This document shows, one piece after another, positions 7,611 to 15,962 of a DNA stretch of 64,000 nt. The position numbers and the translations under genes were made by a program. The notes under the pieces are model-generated. The model saw nothing but the letters and a program-made list of their open reading frames with translations, was not told the DNA's origin and searched no databases. Within the stretch, counting starts at the first letter, position 1; every line of letters begins with the position of its first letter. Source of the stretch: Candidatus Formimonas warabiya (lineage in GTDB: Bacteria > Bacillota > Dehalobacteriia > Dehalobacteriales > Dehalobacteriaceae). The stretch is taken from contig NZ_CP017634.1 of assembly GCF_002777255.1 (NCBI RefSeq), positions 6,336,903 through 6,400,902 of the forward strand, given 5' to 3'.

Positions 7611-7860
7611 GGTAACACCACCTTTCGTAAGAGAATATTGGAATTACCAAAAGGAGCCTCCTTGGTTCAAATGCATCAACACCCTCGCACAAATCAGAAC
7701 TCTGTCTGTTGGCTGTCATGCCGGCTGCTACCCACAGCGCCAAGCAGGCAGGAACAACACCTGGGTTTGAAGTTAACAAATTGAACAAGGGAACAGTCTT
7801 TCTTTGAAGTCACCATACGGTGCAACAGGATGAATAAGAACTAACCTTTTTGTAACCCGA
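7611..7860 (-). ncRNA. Candidate bridge-RNA region of the IS110 element
   Basis: Non-coding DNA upstream of the transposase on its own strand, where IS110-group elements encode the bridge RNA that pairs with target and donor DNA. Structure is visible: ACCAA..GGA with TCCTTGGT (7646-7667), and a larger bulged hairpin CTGTTGGC..TGT with ACAGC..GCCAAGCAG (about 7705-7748). Guide loops were not assigned. The position and folding are seen; the function is inferred from the family. Confidence 0.45.
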
Positions 7861-7985
7861 AAAAAATTATACTTCAAGAAGACCCCTTCTGATAATTCCA
7901 ATTCAGTTTTCTTATGCAGTCATTTATGGATTGGAATAATAGCTAGAAATATGACTGTAAATATATAATACGAGGATGAACCAAT

Positions 7986-8816
7986 ATGGATCTTAAACCT
8001 GTCAAAAAATATCACACGCCGCGCTATCCGGAAAAATCCTTGGTGTTAGATAAGCCTGCCCTGTTAAAAACACTTCCGGAAAGATGGAAAGGAAATGCCT
8101 ATATAGGCATGGCGCTGACTTCGGTTTTAGCCTTTTCATTGGCAGGCTGCACCGCATCATCTCAGGATGATAAAACAATTTCCCGGAATCAGCCCGGCAA
8201 AGTGACCGCAGCCCCTATTTTTGAACATGGCCAGGGCAGGGGAAGCTTCGGCTGTGTATCTGTGGCACCTCCATCGTTTCTGTCGGAGGAAGAGGCCTAT
8301 GACGTCATCCAGGAAGAGGCTGAAAAATATGGGATTGTCTTTGAAAGGGACGCCTTTGAATTAAAAGGAGTGGAAATTCCCGAAACGAAATACTATCTGA
8401 AGCCGGAAGGGGAATCTCAAGAATTTTCCCAGAGAGGAGAAGAAATAGACTCTACACGGCGGGGAGACCTTTCATTAGATGGATACGACGAATCCAGGAA
8501 AATAGGTTTTGAATTTGTCTCAAGAGAAGATTACGAGCAATGGTCAAAAGAGCAGACAATACGTTCATCAGTGGATGATTTTGATTTCTCATCCACCGCC
8601 AAGATGCTCCGGCAAGGGACGGATGGAAAAAACGGCGAGGTGCATCTGGGCATATTCTATAATCCCATGACCCCCTACCAAGAATTAAAGGAACTGGGCC
8701 TGGAACAGGATGACTTTGAGGCCATGAAGCTGAAAACCAAAGAAATGGCAGCCGAGGAACTGAAAAAGCAGGTAAAGGATTTCCTGGACTGGCTGAAAGC
8801 CCAGGGAATTATTTAG
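7986..8816 (+). CDS. Lipoprotein-like protein paired with a radical SAM enzyme (possible substrate)
   Basis: 276 residues, family not recognised. A 38-residue charged N-terminal part (LKPVKKYHTPRYPEK..LPERWKG) precedes a hydrophobic segment ending in a lipobox-like LAGC (Cys at about residue 55), an unusually long n-region for a lipoprotein signal. The rest is hydrophilic and acidic, with one further Cys in GRGSFGCVSV and a Lys/Glu-rich C-terminal helix. GAGGATGA precedes the ATG. The stop is followed only 7 nt later by the radical SAM/SPASM gene, so the two are surely co-expressed. SPASM enzymes commonly modify a peptide or protein encoded next door; that this protein is the target is inference. 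Confidence 0.6.
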   Translation: MDLKPVKKYHTPRYPEKSLVLDKPALLKTLPERWKGNAYIGMALTSVLAFSLAGCTASSQDDKTISRNQPGKVTAAPIFEHGQGRGSFGCVSVAPPSFLSEEEAYDVIQEEAEKYGIVFERDAFELKGVEIPETKYYLKPEGESQEFSQRGEEIDSTRRGDLSLDGYDESRKIGFEFVSREDYEQWSKEQTIRSSVDDFDFSSTAKMLRQGTDGKNGEVHLGIFYNPMTPYQELKELGLEQDDFEAMKLKTKEMAAEELKKQVKDFLDWLKAQGII

Positions 8817-8823
8817 GGGGTGG

Positions 8824-9957
8824 ATGATGCATTACACACTTCATTTAACAAATCAGTGCAATATGGCCTGTACATACTGTTATGTAAATAAAGACCAGGT
8901 GATTTCCATGGAGAGAGAGACGGCAGTAAAAGCGGTGAATATGGCGGCAGAGGCAAAGAACTCCACGGGAATCATATTCTTTGGGGGAGAACCCCTGATG
9001 CAGAAGAATTTAATTTATGAAACGGTAGAATATTGCACATGGCTGGAAAAAAAGCACCGGGGCAGATTTCATTATAAAGTTACCACCAATGGCCTCCTTC
9101 TGGATGAAGCATTTATGGAATTCTCCTTGCAGGAGCATATTTTTATTGCCTTCAGCCATGACGGCATCCGGGAAGCCCATGACAAGCACCGAGTAGACAA
9201 TAAGGGAAAGGGAACCTTTGAAAAGCTTGCCGGAAAAATAGAGCTGCTCCTCTCGAAACGTCCCTATGCACCTGTATTGATGGTCGTGAGTCCCGACACG
9301 GTGGAGTTTTATGCCGAATCGGTGCAATACCTGTACCAGAGCGGTTTCCGGTATTTGATCTGCTCTCTCAATTATGCTGCGGCGTGGACGGACCGGGACC
9401 TGAAAAAATTGAAGATCCAATACGAGAAACTGGCCGCTTTTTATCTGGACAGGACCCGGGCAGAAAATAAGTTTTATCTGAGCCCTTTTGAAGTCAAAAT
9501 CAGCTCTCATATTAACGGTAAAACCTATATCCGAGAACGCTGCGAACTGGGGAAAAAACAAATATCCGTCGGCCCGGACGGCACATTATTCCCCTGTGTG
9601 CAGTTTGTCGGTGAAAAGGAATTTGCCATGGGACATGTGGACACCGGGATCAATGAGAAAAGACGGGAAGCTCTTTATGGATTTAATGAAGCGGAAAAGG
9701 AAGACTGTAGCCGGTGTGCCATCAAAAGCCGGTGCAATCATCACTGCGGCTGCTTGAATAAGCAGGCCACAGGCAGTATGGAAAAGGTTTCTCCAGTGCT
9801 CTGTGCCCACGAAAGAATACTGGTTCCCATCGCGGACAGGCTGGCGGAAAAACTGTACCAGAAGCGGAATCCCCTGTTTATTCAGAAACATTACAATGAT
9901 ATGTATCCGCTCCTGTCCTTGATCGAGGATCAGAAAACAACACATAAGAGCAACTAA
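8824..9957 (+). CDS. Radical SAM/SPASM-domain protein-modifying enzyme
   Basis: 377 residues. The radical SAM cluster motif CNMACTYCYV (CxxxCxxC) is near residue 13, and FFGGEPL provides the SAM-binding GGE. The C-terminal SPASM half has CELGKKQISV, DGTLFPC, then CSRCAIKSRCNHHCGC and a late Cys (PVLCAHE), enough for two auxiliary 4Fe-4S clusters as in anSME-like and peptide-maturating enzymes. Start: ATG at 8824, or the adjacent one at 8827 which is better spaced from GGGGGTGG. Expected reaction: 5'-deoxyadenosyl radical chemistry on a peptide or protein. No transporter, protease or sulfatase gene is adjacent, so the upstream lipoprotein-like product is the only obvious partner. Confidence 0.82.
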   Translation: MMHYTLHLTNQCNMACTYCYVNKDQVISMERETAVKAVNMAAEAKNSTGIIFFGGEPLMQKNLIYETVEYCTWLEKKHRGRFHYKVTTNGLLLDEAFMEFSLQEHIFIAFSHDGIREAHDKHRVDNKGKGTFEKLAGKIELLLSKRPYAPVLMVVSPDTVEFYAESVQYLYQSGFRYLICSLNYAAAWTDRDLKKLKIQYEKLAAFYLDRTRAENKFYLSPFEVKISSHINGKTYIRERCELGKKQISVGPDGTLFPCVQFVGEKEFAMGHVDTGINEKRREALYGFNEAEKEDCSRCAIKSRCNHHCGCLNKQATGSMEKVSPVLCAHERILVPIADRLAEKLYQKRNPLFIQKHYNDMYPLLSLIEDQKTTHKSN

Positions 9958-9993
9958 GAATCTACGGTATCTAAGGGGAGGAAACACCCTGGA

Positions 9994-10518
9994 TCAGCGA
10001 TTGGTCATCGGTCTGATTTTATCCAGATAGAACTTGATGAAGAGGGTAAAAACATAATCATAAACAATAAATAAAACCTGCAGTCCCAACAGGATCAGCT
10101 TTACATCTACCGGCAGGGTGAGGTTGTGAAAAAACAGCCCGGTAAAAACATAATAAGCGGCCAAGGTGCCCAGGTCCAGGACCAAGAGCTTTAAAAGGAT
10201 TTCTACGGCCCGGTTTTTTTGCCTTTCAAAGCAGGTTTTCCAGATGGGGTAATGGCCCAGGATAAAAATATAGGGTATCAGCCGGAGTTTATTCGGGATG
10301 ATCATGAGGGCCAAAAGGCAAGTGGCGACGTAAAAGATTCCCCCGGCTTTTGTACCGTGTTCAATAATGATGATGGCGGCGAAAACAGAGCTTAAGCCGT
10401 AAAAGAAGATCCGGTTGGTGGGCAGAACCGTGGCCAGAAAAAGGGTCAAAAGGCAGCAGGCGGCAAGAATGCCGCTATAAGCAACCCTTTGGGCAGGACC
10501 TTTATTAGCAGCACTCAA
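9994..10518 (-). CDS. Hypothetical polytopic membrane protein
   Basis: About 174 residues with five or six hydrophobic spans (for example AYSGILAACCLLTLFLATVL, then two spans before and two after the cytoplasmic-looking loop CFERQKNRAVE). Family not recognised. I chose the TTG at 10518 because GAGGAG lies 6 nt before it. A longer reading from GTG at 10542 has no ribosome-binding site. It overlaps the end of the J-domain gene by 14 bp, so the two are in one operon with DUF5685; function is unknown. Confidence 0.6.
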   Translation of the reverse strand: MSAANKGPAQRVAYSGILAACCLLTLFLATVLPTNRIFFYGLSSVFAAIIIIEHGTKAGGIFYVATCLLALMIIPNKLRLIPYIFILGHYPIWKTCFERQKNRAVEILLKLLVLDLGTLAAYYVFTGLFFHNLTLPVDVKLILLGLQVLFIVYDYVFTLFIKFYLDKIRPMTNR

Positions 10519-11110
10519 TAATATCTCCTCCAAAACATTCACAGCAGCAATCGGAACAATACAAGCAGGTGCACAGCTGGCAAAGGTCGGGCTGGCCGGA
10601 TCCCCGCTCCCGGGAAGAGGCCCGGTAGTGGTGGGTGGCCTGACGCATGTTGTTCAATGTGGAAATATATTCAGGATTGCCCGGGTTCATGCGGATGGCG
10701 GTCTGAATCTGTTCAAAGGCCTGTTGGTACCATCCTCTGTTGAGGGAAATTAAACCGTTGAGAAAGTACCAGTCGGCCTGATTTCTGTCCAGGGTTTGGA
10801 GCAGGCTGTACGCCGCCTCATAATTCCCGGACCGAATAAAGGTGCGCACTCGGTCAAATTCCCCGTTGCTTTGATAATCATGATATGTTCTTTCCTGGTA
10901 TTCTGTGTCGTAATGGTTATCGGTGTGATTCATCAAATAATCATAGGCTTCATTGATCTCTTTCAGTTTTTCCTCTGCCAGGCCGGCAAGGGGGTTGGCC
11001 TGGTATTGGTCCGGGTGATATTTTTTCACCAATTCCCGGTAAGCGCTACGAATCTCTTCTTTCGAAGCATTCTCCCTGACACCAAGAATTTCGTAATAAT
11101 TTTTTTTCAC
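10505..11110 (-). CDS. J-domain (DnaJ-like) protein with TPR region and cysteine-rich tail
   Basis: About 201 residues. The first 70 form a J domain (YYEILGV..KYHPDQ, with the HPD motif that stimulates DnaK ATPase). Residues about 95-160 look like TPR-type helices (EAAYSLLQTLDRNQADWYFL, then GWYQQAFEQIQTAIRMNPGN). The last 30 residues are crowded with cysteines (CQLCTCLYCSDCCCECF.. ECC), suggesting metal or cluster binding; this is not the classic DnaJ zinc domain. The GTG at 11110 gives an 11-nt gap to AAGGAG; the GTG at 11119 would be only 2 nt away. Its 5' end overlaps the DUF5685 gene and its 3' end overlaps the membrane-protein gene. Confidence 0.8.
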   Translation of the reverse strand: MKKNYYEILGVRENASKEEIRSAYRELVKKYHPDQYQANPLAGLAEEKLKEINEAYDYLMNHTDNHYDTEYQERTYHDYQSNGEFDRVRTFIRSGNYEAAYSLLQTLDRNQADWYFLNGLISLNRGWYQQAFEQIQTAIRMNPGNPEYISTLNNMRQATHHYRASSRERGSGQPDLCQLCTCLYCSDCCCECFGGDIIECC

Positions 11111-11975
11111 TTTTTCCACAACTCCTTCGATTCAAAACATGATCTGTTTGCCTGTTCATACCCAGGTAAATGATATTTTCCAGGATGCCCCGGTTGGCCG
11201 GCATGTCCAATAATTGGTAGGATGCAGCGATCTGGCTCAAAGAATAGGTCAAAAGAAATTCCGCCTTGGGCCGGATCGATTCCTGGAATTTCTCACAGGC
11301 TTCACCTTGATAATGAAATCCATAGAGAAAAGGATTATACCGCTCTTTCTTGATATCTTCCGGGAGATCATCAAAGGCATCGATGAGATAAATCCATTTG
11401 CCCAGATTGTAGCAGAGCCATTTAACGGCTTTGGCAGCGGACTCCTGAAGACCGCCTGTGGGGCAAATATTTTCTAAAATTTTGGCAAAAGTATCTGCAG
11501 CAGCGTCAATATGGGGGCTCTTTTCCTGCTCTAACCGGGACAACTCCCTGGTTTGCTCATCAATTAATTGATCGATCTCGGGATGAAGCCGGGCCGCTTC
11601 CCGGTAAGCCTTGCCCAGCAGGACCAATCCGGACCGGGCCGCTGGGGACCGGTCGTCGGCCCAATTGTCTTTTATATTATGGTAGGCCAAAAGGATATTG
11701 ACATCGGCCGCATAGGACAGCCAGGTATTGTCTACGATCACCGGCCGTTTTTTCACAGGGTGAAGAAAACATTTTTTTAAGGCCGTTTTTTCCCGGGTAC
11801 ATGTCAGGGAGGATAAAAACAGGCCTAAGAAGGTAACATCATAATTAAGCAAAAAGCGGCTCATCTGACCGTAGCGCTGCTTCAGCTCCATGCAGAGTCC
11901 GCAGTAATAGGCCCTAAAATGGTAATATTCCCGGATTTTCAGTTCATCTTTGTGCAATCTAATATAACCAAACAT
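11046..11975 (-). CDS. DUF5685 family protein
   Basis: About 309 residues beginning MFGYIRLHKDELKIREY, the conserved start of this family; YYCGLCMELKQRYG with paired cysteines follows. The body is helical with D(A/L)xDDLPEDIKKERYNPF, typical of DUF5685, whose function is unknown. An in-frame extension to 12122 exists but lacks family similarity, so I use the internal ATG at 11973-11975, although no strong ribosome-binding site precedes it. The 3' end overlaps the J-domain gene by about 65-75 bp. The family is often found with a J-domain partner, and this co-location supports a shared chaperone-related role (inference). Confidence 0.72.
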   Translation of the reverse strand: MFGYIRLHKDELKIREYYHFRAYYCGLCMELKQRYGQMSRFLLNYDVTFLGLFLSSLTCTREKTALKKCFLHPVKKRPVIVDNTWLSYAADVNILLAYHNIKDNWADDRSPAARSGLVLLGKAYREAARLHPEIDQLIDEQTRELSRLEQEKSPHIDAAADTFAKILENICPTGGLQESAAKAVKWLCYNLGKWIYLIDAFDDLPEDIKKERYNPFLYGFHYQGEACEKFQESIRPKAEFLLTYSLSQIAASYQLLDMPANRGILENIIYLGMNRQTDHVLNRRSCGKSEKKLLRNSWCQGECFERRDS

Positions 11976-12110
11976 AAGCGATAAATTTCGCGAAAAAAAC
12001 CCATTCTCCTGCCGGAAATTTATGATCGCAGGGAAAAAGGATTTGGTAAATATTTGTCCAATTGAGCATGTGGGAAAGTTATTTAAATCAGGTGGGAAGG
12101 AGATGAAGAG

Positions 12111-13403
12111 ATGGCGCATCATACGGCAAGATCAGGCTACCAATTTTTAGTCAATCGGTTAAATAAGTTTCCCCAAGGAGCGACTCCTTCAAAACTGCTT
12201 TATCAAATTTTAGAAATGCTGTTCAGTGAAAAAGAGGCGGAACTGGTTGCCCAACTGCCCATTAAGCCTTTTTCCGCGGAAAAAGCCAGCCAGATTTGGA
12301 AAATGAACCTGGGACAAGCCCAGAAGATTTTGGATGAACTGGCCTCCAGAGCGATCCTGCTCGATACGGACTACCAGGGGAAGCAGGTATACCTGTTGCC
12401 TCCGCCCATGGCGGGCTTTTTTGAGTTTTCCCTGATGCGGATTAGAACAGATATCGATCAAAAGGTTTTATCGGAGTTATATTATCAATATCTCACGGTG
12501 GAAGAGGATTTTATCAAAGGATTGTTTACTTCGGGGGAAACCCAGCTGGGGCGGGTATTTGTCCATGAGCCGGCCCTCTCCCAGGATAATGCCCTCCATG
12601 TGCTCGATTATGAAAGAGCTAGTGAAGTCATCAAAAGCGCTTCCAGTATTGGGGTAGGGATCTGTTACTGCCGGCATAAAATGCAGCACCTGGGCCGGGA
12701 TTGTGGGGCGCCGAAAGAAATTTGCCTCACCTTTAACAACACGGCCAGTTCATTGATTAAGCACGGGTATGCCCGCAAGGTGGATACTGCTGAAGGCCTT
12801 GATTTACTGGAGCAAGCTTATGCCCATAACCTGGTACAGTTTGGGGAGAATGTGCGGGAAGCGGTGACTTTTATGTGCAACTGCTGCAAGTGCTGTTGTG
12901 AAGCCATGATTGCCGCCCAGAGGTTTGGGTTCCTTCATCCCGTGCACACCACCAATTTTATCCCCCAGGTCTGTGCCGAAACATGTATCGGGTGTGGAAA
13001 ATGTGCAGCTGCCTGTCCCGTTAATGGGTTTAGCATGGAAATAGACCCTGCCTCCAACGGGTTAAAAAAGAAAAAACCCAAACTGGACAGCAGTGTTTGT
13101 TTGGGCTGCGGTGTTTGTGTTCGGAACTGTCCGAAAAAAAGCATTACCCTGGTTTCACGTCCGGAGCGGGTGATTACTCCTCTCAACTCTGTGCACAGAG
13201 TAGTGATGATGGCGATTGAGCGCGGGAAATTACAGGATTTAATTTTTGATAACCAGGTATCTTTGAACCACCGGGCGATGGCGGCCCTCCTGGGCGTAAT
13301 CTTGAAGCTTCCCCCCATAAAACAGGCGATGGCCAGAAAGCAGATGAAATCACGGTACCTGGAAACCCTGATTAAGCGGTACACTACCCCTCAATCATTT
13401 TGA
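12111..13403 (+). CDS. 4Fe-4S dicluster protein with N-terminal winged-helix-like region
   Basis: 430 residues. The N-terminal 100 look like a winged helix (AEKASQIWKMNLGQAQKILDEL..GKQVYLL). A middle part carries many cysteines (GICYCRHKMQHLG..CGAPKEICL; MCNCCKCCCEAM). Two ferredoxin motifs follow (CAETCIGCGKCAAACPV and CLGCGVCVRNCP, residues about 285-345). The C-terminal 70 residues are helical. This is a known anaerobe protein type usually annotated only as 4Fe-4S binding protein; the HTH plus clusters suggests redox sensing or electron transfer, not proven. GGAAGGAG precedes the ATG by 9 nt. It diverges from DUF5685 and converges with yjbQ, overlapping its end by 20 bp. Confidence 0.8.
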   Translation: MAHHTARSGYQFLVNRLNKFPQGATPSKLLYQILEMLFSEKEAELVAQLPIKPFSAEKASQIWKMNLGQAQKILDELASRAILLDTDYQGKQVYLLPPPMAGFFEFSLMRIRTDIDQKVLSELYYQYLTVEEDFIKGLFTSGETQLGRVFVHEPALSQDNALHVLDYERASEVIKSASSIGVGICYCRHKMQHLGRDCGAPKEICLTFNNTASSLIKHGYARKVDTAEGLDLLEQAYAHNLVQFGENVREAVTFMCNCCKCCCEAMIAAQRFGFLHPVHTTNFIPQVCAETCIGCGKCAAACPVNGFSMEIDPASNGLKKKKPKLDSSVCLGCGVCVRNCPKKSITLVSRPERVITPLNSVHRVVMMAIERGKLQDLIFDNQVSLNHRAMAALLGVILKLPPIKQAMARKQMKSRYLETLIKRYTTPQSF

Positions 13404-13782
13404 CGACCACTTTCCGGTTTCTCGGCCCGTCAAACTCACAAAAATAGATGCCCTGCCAGGTGCCGAGCAGGAGCCGGCCCTGATCGACAATCACATGTAA
13501 AGAGGTGCCCATGAGGCCGGCTTTAATATGGGCGGCCGAATTGCCTTCCCGGTGCAGGTAGCTGTCTGTGAGTGGAACAATTTTATTTAGTTCTTTGATG
13601 ATGTCTTTGACAACATCCGGATCGGCGTTTTCGTTGATGGTGATGCCTGCCGTAGTATGGGGCACATAGATACAGCAGATGCCTTCACTGATCTGGGATG
13701 ATCCTACTATTTCCTGAATTTTGCCGGTAATATCGATAAACTCGGTTTGACTATTGGTCCGGATACTCAGTTGCCTGATCAA
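13384..13782 (-). CDS. yjbQ: YjbQ/UPF0047 family protein
   Basis: 132 residues, the full family length. Conserved features are YVPHTTAGITINENADPDV (with the metal-binding His), LLGTWQGIYFCEFDGPR and a second His-containing stretch YLHREGNSAAHIKAGLMG. Members are small trimeric proteins with reported secondary thiamine-phosphate synthase activity; the physiological role is unsettled. It is convergent with the 4Fe-4S gene, sharing 20 bp of coding sequence. No operon partner on this strand. Confidence 0.9.
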   Translation of the reverse strand: MIRQLSIRTNSQTEFIDITGKIQEIVGSSQISEGICCIYVPHTTAGITINENADPDVVKDIIKELNKIVPLTDSYLHREGNSAAHIKAGLMGTSLHVIVDQGRLLLGTWQGIYFCEFDGPRNRKVVVKMIEG

Positions 13783-13809
13783 AATATCACCTCATTCCGC
13801 TTAATCCTG

Positions 13810-13833
13810 AAAAGCCCCTTGCGGGCTTTTTTC
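13810..13833. terminator. Bidirectional terminator between speE and yjbQ
   Basis: AAAAGCCC and GGGCTTTT flank CTTGC, with T runs in both directions. It most likely ends the speE transcript on the minus strand. Confidence 0.7.
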
Positions 13834-13885
13834 TGCCATAAAATATTTAAGTCAATGGATACGATTATAAACTATGGGTCTCCTC

Positions 13886-14728
13886 CTATTTAATCAGATC
13901 GATCACGTAATTGGGTAAAGCAAAGGCGCCTAAATGAAGAGCAGTATTATAATATTTGGTGGCAAGGCCTAAAGAGTTCCAGCGATCGGCGTCCAGATGC
14001 GCAGTGGGGTCTATTTTCTTGGACGCAAAACCAAATAAATAATGACCGGAAGGATAAGTAGGCAAATGATATTGATATACTTTAACCAGGTCAAAAATGC
14101 TTTCCATTTTTTTAGTGGCTTTGATCATGGCCAGGGCGTCTCTTTCGTAGTAAGGGCTTCCATTTTGATTGATTAATATCCCTTTTTCCGTAAGCGCCTG
14201 ATAACAATTTTGATAAAATTCTTTCGTAAAGAGTCCTTCGCCCGGTCCGATGGGATCGGTGGAATCAATAATAATCAGATCATATAAATTATTTTTTTCA
14301 TTGACAAAATTTACCCCATCTTCAAAATATAACTTTAATTTGGGATGGTGCAGCATACAGGATGTAAAGGGCAAATATTTTAAAGCTGTTTGAACAACTG
14401 CTTCATCTATTTCCACCAGATCGACTTTTTCTATGGTGTCATAGCGCAAGAGTTCTCTGGTTGTGCCTCCATCTCCTCCGCCAATGATTAAGACGCTTTT
14501 TATGTCCGGATTACTTGCCATCGGTACATGGGTGATCATTTCATGATAAATAAATTCATCCTTTTGGCATACATTGATGAATCCGTCCAACACTAATATG
14601 ATCCCGAAATCTTCCGTGTCAAAAACATCTATTTGTTGGTAAATACTCTTTTCGGAAAGCAAATGCTGCTTTACTTTCACCGAAAACAGGCAATGATCCG
14701 TGTGTTTTTCGGAAAACCACAATTCCAT
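13886..14728 (-). CDS. speE: Spermidine synthase
   Basis: 280 residues, normal bacterial length. SpeE transfers the aminopropyl group from decarboxylated SAM to putrescine. Diagnostic motifs are VLDGFINVCQKDEFIYHEM, the nucleotide-binding IGGGDGGTTRELLRY, IIDSTDPIGPGEGLF with the catalytic Asp, and the C-terminal YYNTALHLGAFALP. The ATG at 14726-14728 has AGGAGG 9 nt upstream. The usual speD or agmatinase partners are not in the window, so the gene stands alone before the accessory island. Confidence 0.95.
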   Translation of the reverse strand: MELWFSEKHTDHCLFSVKVKQHLLSEKSIYQQIDVFDTEDFGIILVLDGFINVCQKDEFIYHEMITHVPMASNPDIKSVLIIGGGDGGTTRELLRYDTIEKVDLVEIDEAVVQTALKYLPFTSCMLHHPKLKLYFEDGVNFVNEKNNLYDLIIIDSTDPIGPGEGLFTKEFYQNCYQALTEKGILINQNGSPYYERDALAMIKATKKMESIFDLVKVYQYHLPTYPSGHYLFGFASKKIDPTAHLDADRWNSLGLATKYYNTALHLGAFALPNYVIDLIK

Positions 14729-14739
14729 TTTAAATCCTC

Positions 14740-14955
14740 CTAAGATTTTTCAGACAAACCCCACAGGTATTTAGTTCCATACATTGCAACGAATTCCTCC
14801 CTAATCTTTAATTTTAGAGATGGGAGTAATTTGCTTCCATATTTTTTAGTTTGCGGTATAAAGGTGCCGTTTACTATTTTAGCTTCATAAGTTGGGAAAA
14901 AGGAATTTGCCCAAGAGTACCTGCAGCCTGTCTTTACCTGGGACGGAGGGCCCAT
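14740..14955 (-). CDS. Possible small ORF or gene remnant upstream of speE
   Basis: A 71-codon open frame ending 11 bp before speE on the same strand. It is basic and shows no recognised domain, signal peptide or convincing ribosome-binding site. It could be the degraded end of an older gene that once preceded speE, or chance. Confidence 0.2.
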   Translation of the reverse strand: MGPPSQVKTGCRYSWANSFFPTYEAKIVNGTFIPQTKKYGSKLLPSLKLKIREEFVAMYGTKYLWGLSEKS

Positions 14956-15022
14956 CCTCCCATCACTTAGGCTTGATAAGCTAAAGAAATTCGTGCATAA
15001 ATCTTTAGATTAGGCAAGGAGG

Positions 15023-15290
15023 ATGGTTTCAATCCAGCACGGACTTAAGGAACAACTACAATGAGATCTCTACGTTCTGCCATGAAAGCAGAGAGCCCGT
15101 CTTTATTACCAAAAATGGACAAGGAGATTTGGCCGTTATGAGCATTGAGACCTATGAGATGCTCAACGGTAAACTCGAACTTTATCATCTGCTTGATGAG
15201 GGCAGGGAAGCGGTAATAGCTGGAAGAAAGCGTCCACTTGAAGATGTGATGCGAGATATCCGGCAGGAGATAACTAATGGCAAAATATAG
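15023..15290 (+). pseudogene. Frameshifted Phd/YefM-type antitoxin
   Basis: After the start codon (AGGAGG in front), the frame MVSIQ breaks at about 15033. The antitoxin continues in another frame as TDLRNNYNEIS, EPVFITKNGQGDLAVMS, YEMLNGKLELYHLLDEG, RPLEDVMRDIRQE. The total length of 268 nt is not a multiple of three, so a small indel has removed the N-terminal frame. Without it the DNA-binding part is lost. The end overlaps the toxin start (ATG at 15277), as in intact modules. A homologous intact pair lies at 24805-25390. Confidence 0.75.
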
Positions 15291-15587
15291 GGTTGATGTA
15301 TCTGAACCTGCCGAAAACGACCTGCGTGACATTGTCCGATATTCTCAGCACAGCTGTCAGCACCGATGACCGCACTCAAGATGACGGACACCATTGAGGA
15401 AGCCATCACGGGCTTAGCGGTCATACAAAAATGCCCTCTTGTAACTGATGATCGGCTTGCAATGATGGGATATCGAAAGTTGCTCGTAAAGAATTATATT
15501 GTCTTTTTCACGATAGATGAAGAATTAAAAGTCGTTGATGTAGAGAGAATTCTTTACACACGACGCGATTGGCATCATATTCTGTGA
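15277..15587 (+). pseudogene. Frameshifted RelE/ParE-type toxin
   Basis: MAKYRVDVSEPAENDLRDIVRY is followed by a one-base loss near 15344, which leads to an early stop. The remaining frame reads LSAPMTALKMTDTIEEAITG, then VKNYIVFFTIDEELKVVDVE and RILYTRRDWHHIL, a complete RelE-family C-terminus. Restoring one base would give a normal 103-residue toxin. With the antitoxin also broken, the module is dead, unless these are sequencing errors. Confidence 0.78.
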
Positions 15588-15962
15588 CGGTGATACTTTT
15601 TCCTGCTTACTGAAGCTAGGGCATCTTTTTTGGCCTAACTTTCCATAATACTTTATCGAAAGAAGTCGATTACTGCATTCGTAAAGTGATTGGCTTCTTT
15701 AATTTTTTATATTTTTACAAAATATTCTATTCCCGTACTCAAAATATTGAATAATATAGCTTAAAAGAATATAATAGAACATGAGTTCGCTTAGCGGGCA
15801 AGCATAAAGTGAGATCCAAAAATGAATGTTATGGTACAGGAATATCCGAGTTTTAATTATGGCGCATTTGCCACAATTAAAAGCCAAGCTGGATTATAAT
15901 TATATTGTCAAGAGTGGATGGGAACACAGAAGCTGATCAAGAATGTTAAGGAGGGAAACCAG
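15588..15962. other. AT-rich intergenic stretch with a partial dispersed repeat
   Basis: No gene seen. 15621-15644 (GCATC, a T run, then GGCCTAACTTT) matches the right half of the 48-bp repeats at 25538 and 32190, and like the former it lies just behind a RelE-type toxin. AAGGAGGG before 15963 is the ribosome-binding site of the DinD-like gene. Confidence 0.4.

Larger units (their letters stand above)
6255..7900 (-). mobile_element. IS110-family insertion sequence (limits approximate)
   Basis: Contains a complete IS110-type transposase, about 60 bp behind its stop and a 250-300-bp non-coding region in front of its start. IS110 elements lack conventional terminal inverted repeats and target duplications, so the ends cannot be fixed here; both limits are estimates. 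Confidence 0.5.

Noticed and set aside
7534..7788. 84-codon open frame overlapping the start of the IS110 transposase
   Set aside because: Another frame of the transposase 5' end and its non-coding leader; no known partner ORF in IS110 elements.
9010..9561. 183-codon open frame antisense to the radical SAM gene
   Set aside because: The sense strand has clear radical SAM and SPASM motifs; the antisense has none.
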